Below are positions 63,807 to 64,000 of a stretch of DNA of 64,000 nucleotides, in pieces (within the stretch, counting starts at the first letter, position 1; each line of letters starts with the position of its first letter). Source of the DNA: Sphaeroforma sirkka (taxonomy: Eukaryota; Opisthokonta; Ichthyosporea; Ichthyophonida). The position numbers were made by a program, and so were the translations under genes. The stretch lies in contig LUCW03000235.1 in the NCBI GenBank assembly GCA_001586965.3, positions 15,001-79,000 on the forward strand. The letters run 5' to 3'. Below the pieces are notes generated by a model that saw only the letters and a program-made list of their open reading frames with translations, was not told where the DNA came from and did no database searches.

Positions 63807-64000
63807 CGTAATGCGCTTATGTATATCGAATCAACTGCTACCTGCGATGCTCAGTTAAGCGTAGCAGATACACCGTCCACATGCCGCGGTCTTGTGGCAA
63901 CCCCCGCGTGCCTACTTCGGACGAGCATAATGTACAATCAAAGAGGTGAACAACTTCTCTCTGATACGTCCCAGCGTACTACGAAAGGCAACACGCTTCG

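Larger units (their letters stand above)
61670..64000. other. Right-end region without a supported gene
   Basis: Contains the presumed promoter of the CBM21 gene and an AT-rich block at about 62200-62650 that includes CCATGGGTCCCCATGGGACCATGG-type palindromic sequence near 62348-62372. It also holds TA repeats at 62880-63025 and a minisatellite near 63695. Open frames around 63000-63640 on either strand show no domain. A gene running off the right edge cannot be excluded. Confidence 0.45.

Overview
The window is eukaryotic nuclear DNA, most likely from a unicellular opisthokont. I infer this from its intron-rich genes with canonical GT-AG junctions, an animal-like Cdh1, a CBM21 glycogen-targeting subunit of protein phosphatase 1, and a LicD/FKRP-type gene. 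A Sphaeroforma-like ichthyosporean would fit, but nothing in the sequence proves the species. Introns and spacers are full of (TA)n, (GT)n and minisatellites.

Layout from left to right. 1-899 (+): a secreted cysteine-rich protein cut by the left edge. 900-5216: repeat-rich spacer. 5217-15277 (-): a complete 10-exon Cdh1/Fizzy-related gene encoding 489 aa; its 4-kb first intron is almost pure microsatellite in its lower half. 15278-18977: divergent intergenic region. 18978-24824 (+): a complete 9-exon cytosolic serine hydroxymethyltransferase encoding 459 aa. 25751-32132 (-): a decayed Ty1/copia retrotransposon with both LTRs. 32133-42382: AT-rich gene desert holding a near-perfect 586-bp tandem duplication and satellite-like monomers. 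42383-45733 (-): a two-exon SRPBCC-like gene with an uncertain 5' end. 47767-55919 (-): an 11-exon type II membrane protein with a LicD/fukutin-type domain, 478 aa. 57052-58023 (+): an intronless FkbM-like methyltransferase with an N-terminal membrane anchor. 60122-61669 (-): an intronless PP1 regulatory subunit with an RVxF motif and a CBM21 domain. The last 2 kb hold no gene I can support.

The genes are ordinary housekeeping and secretory-pathway genes and do not form a pathway. Cdh1 and SHMT are transcribed divergently, and the LicD and SRPBCC genes lie in tandem on the minus strand.

The most striking pattern lies in the introns. At seven exons or more in all three well-resolved split genes, an exon edge together with its splice site has been copied tandemly into the neighbouring intron. 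This leaves decoy acceptors or donors at periods of 29, 69, 75, 99, 102, 122 and about 125 bp. Many of the same introns carry short TTTAGGG-type (plant-type telomeric) tracts near the splice junctions. I propose that the two are linked, for example through break repair, but that is inference. All exon models were assembled by hand from splice consensus, reading phase and family similarity.
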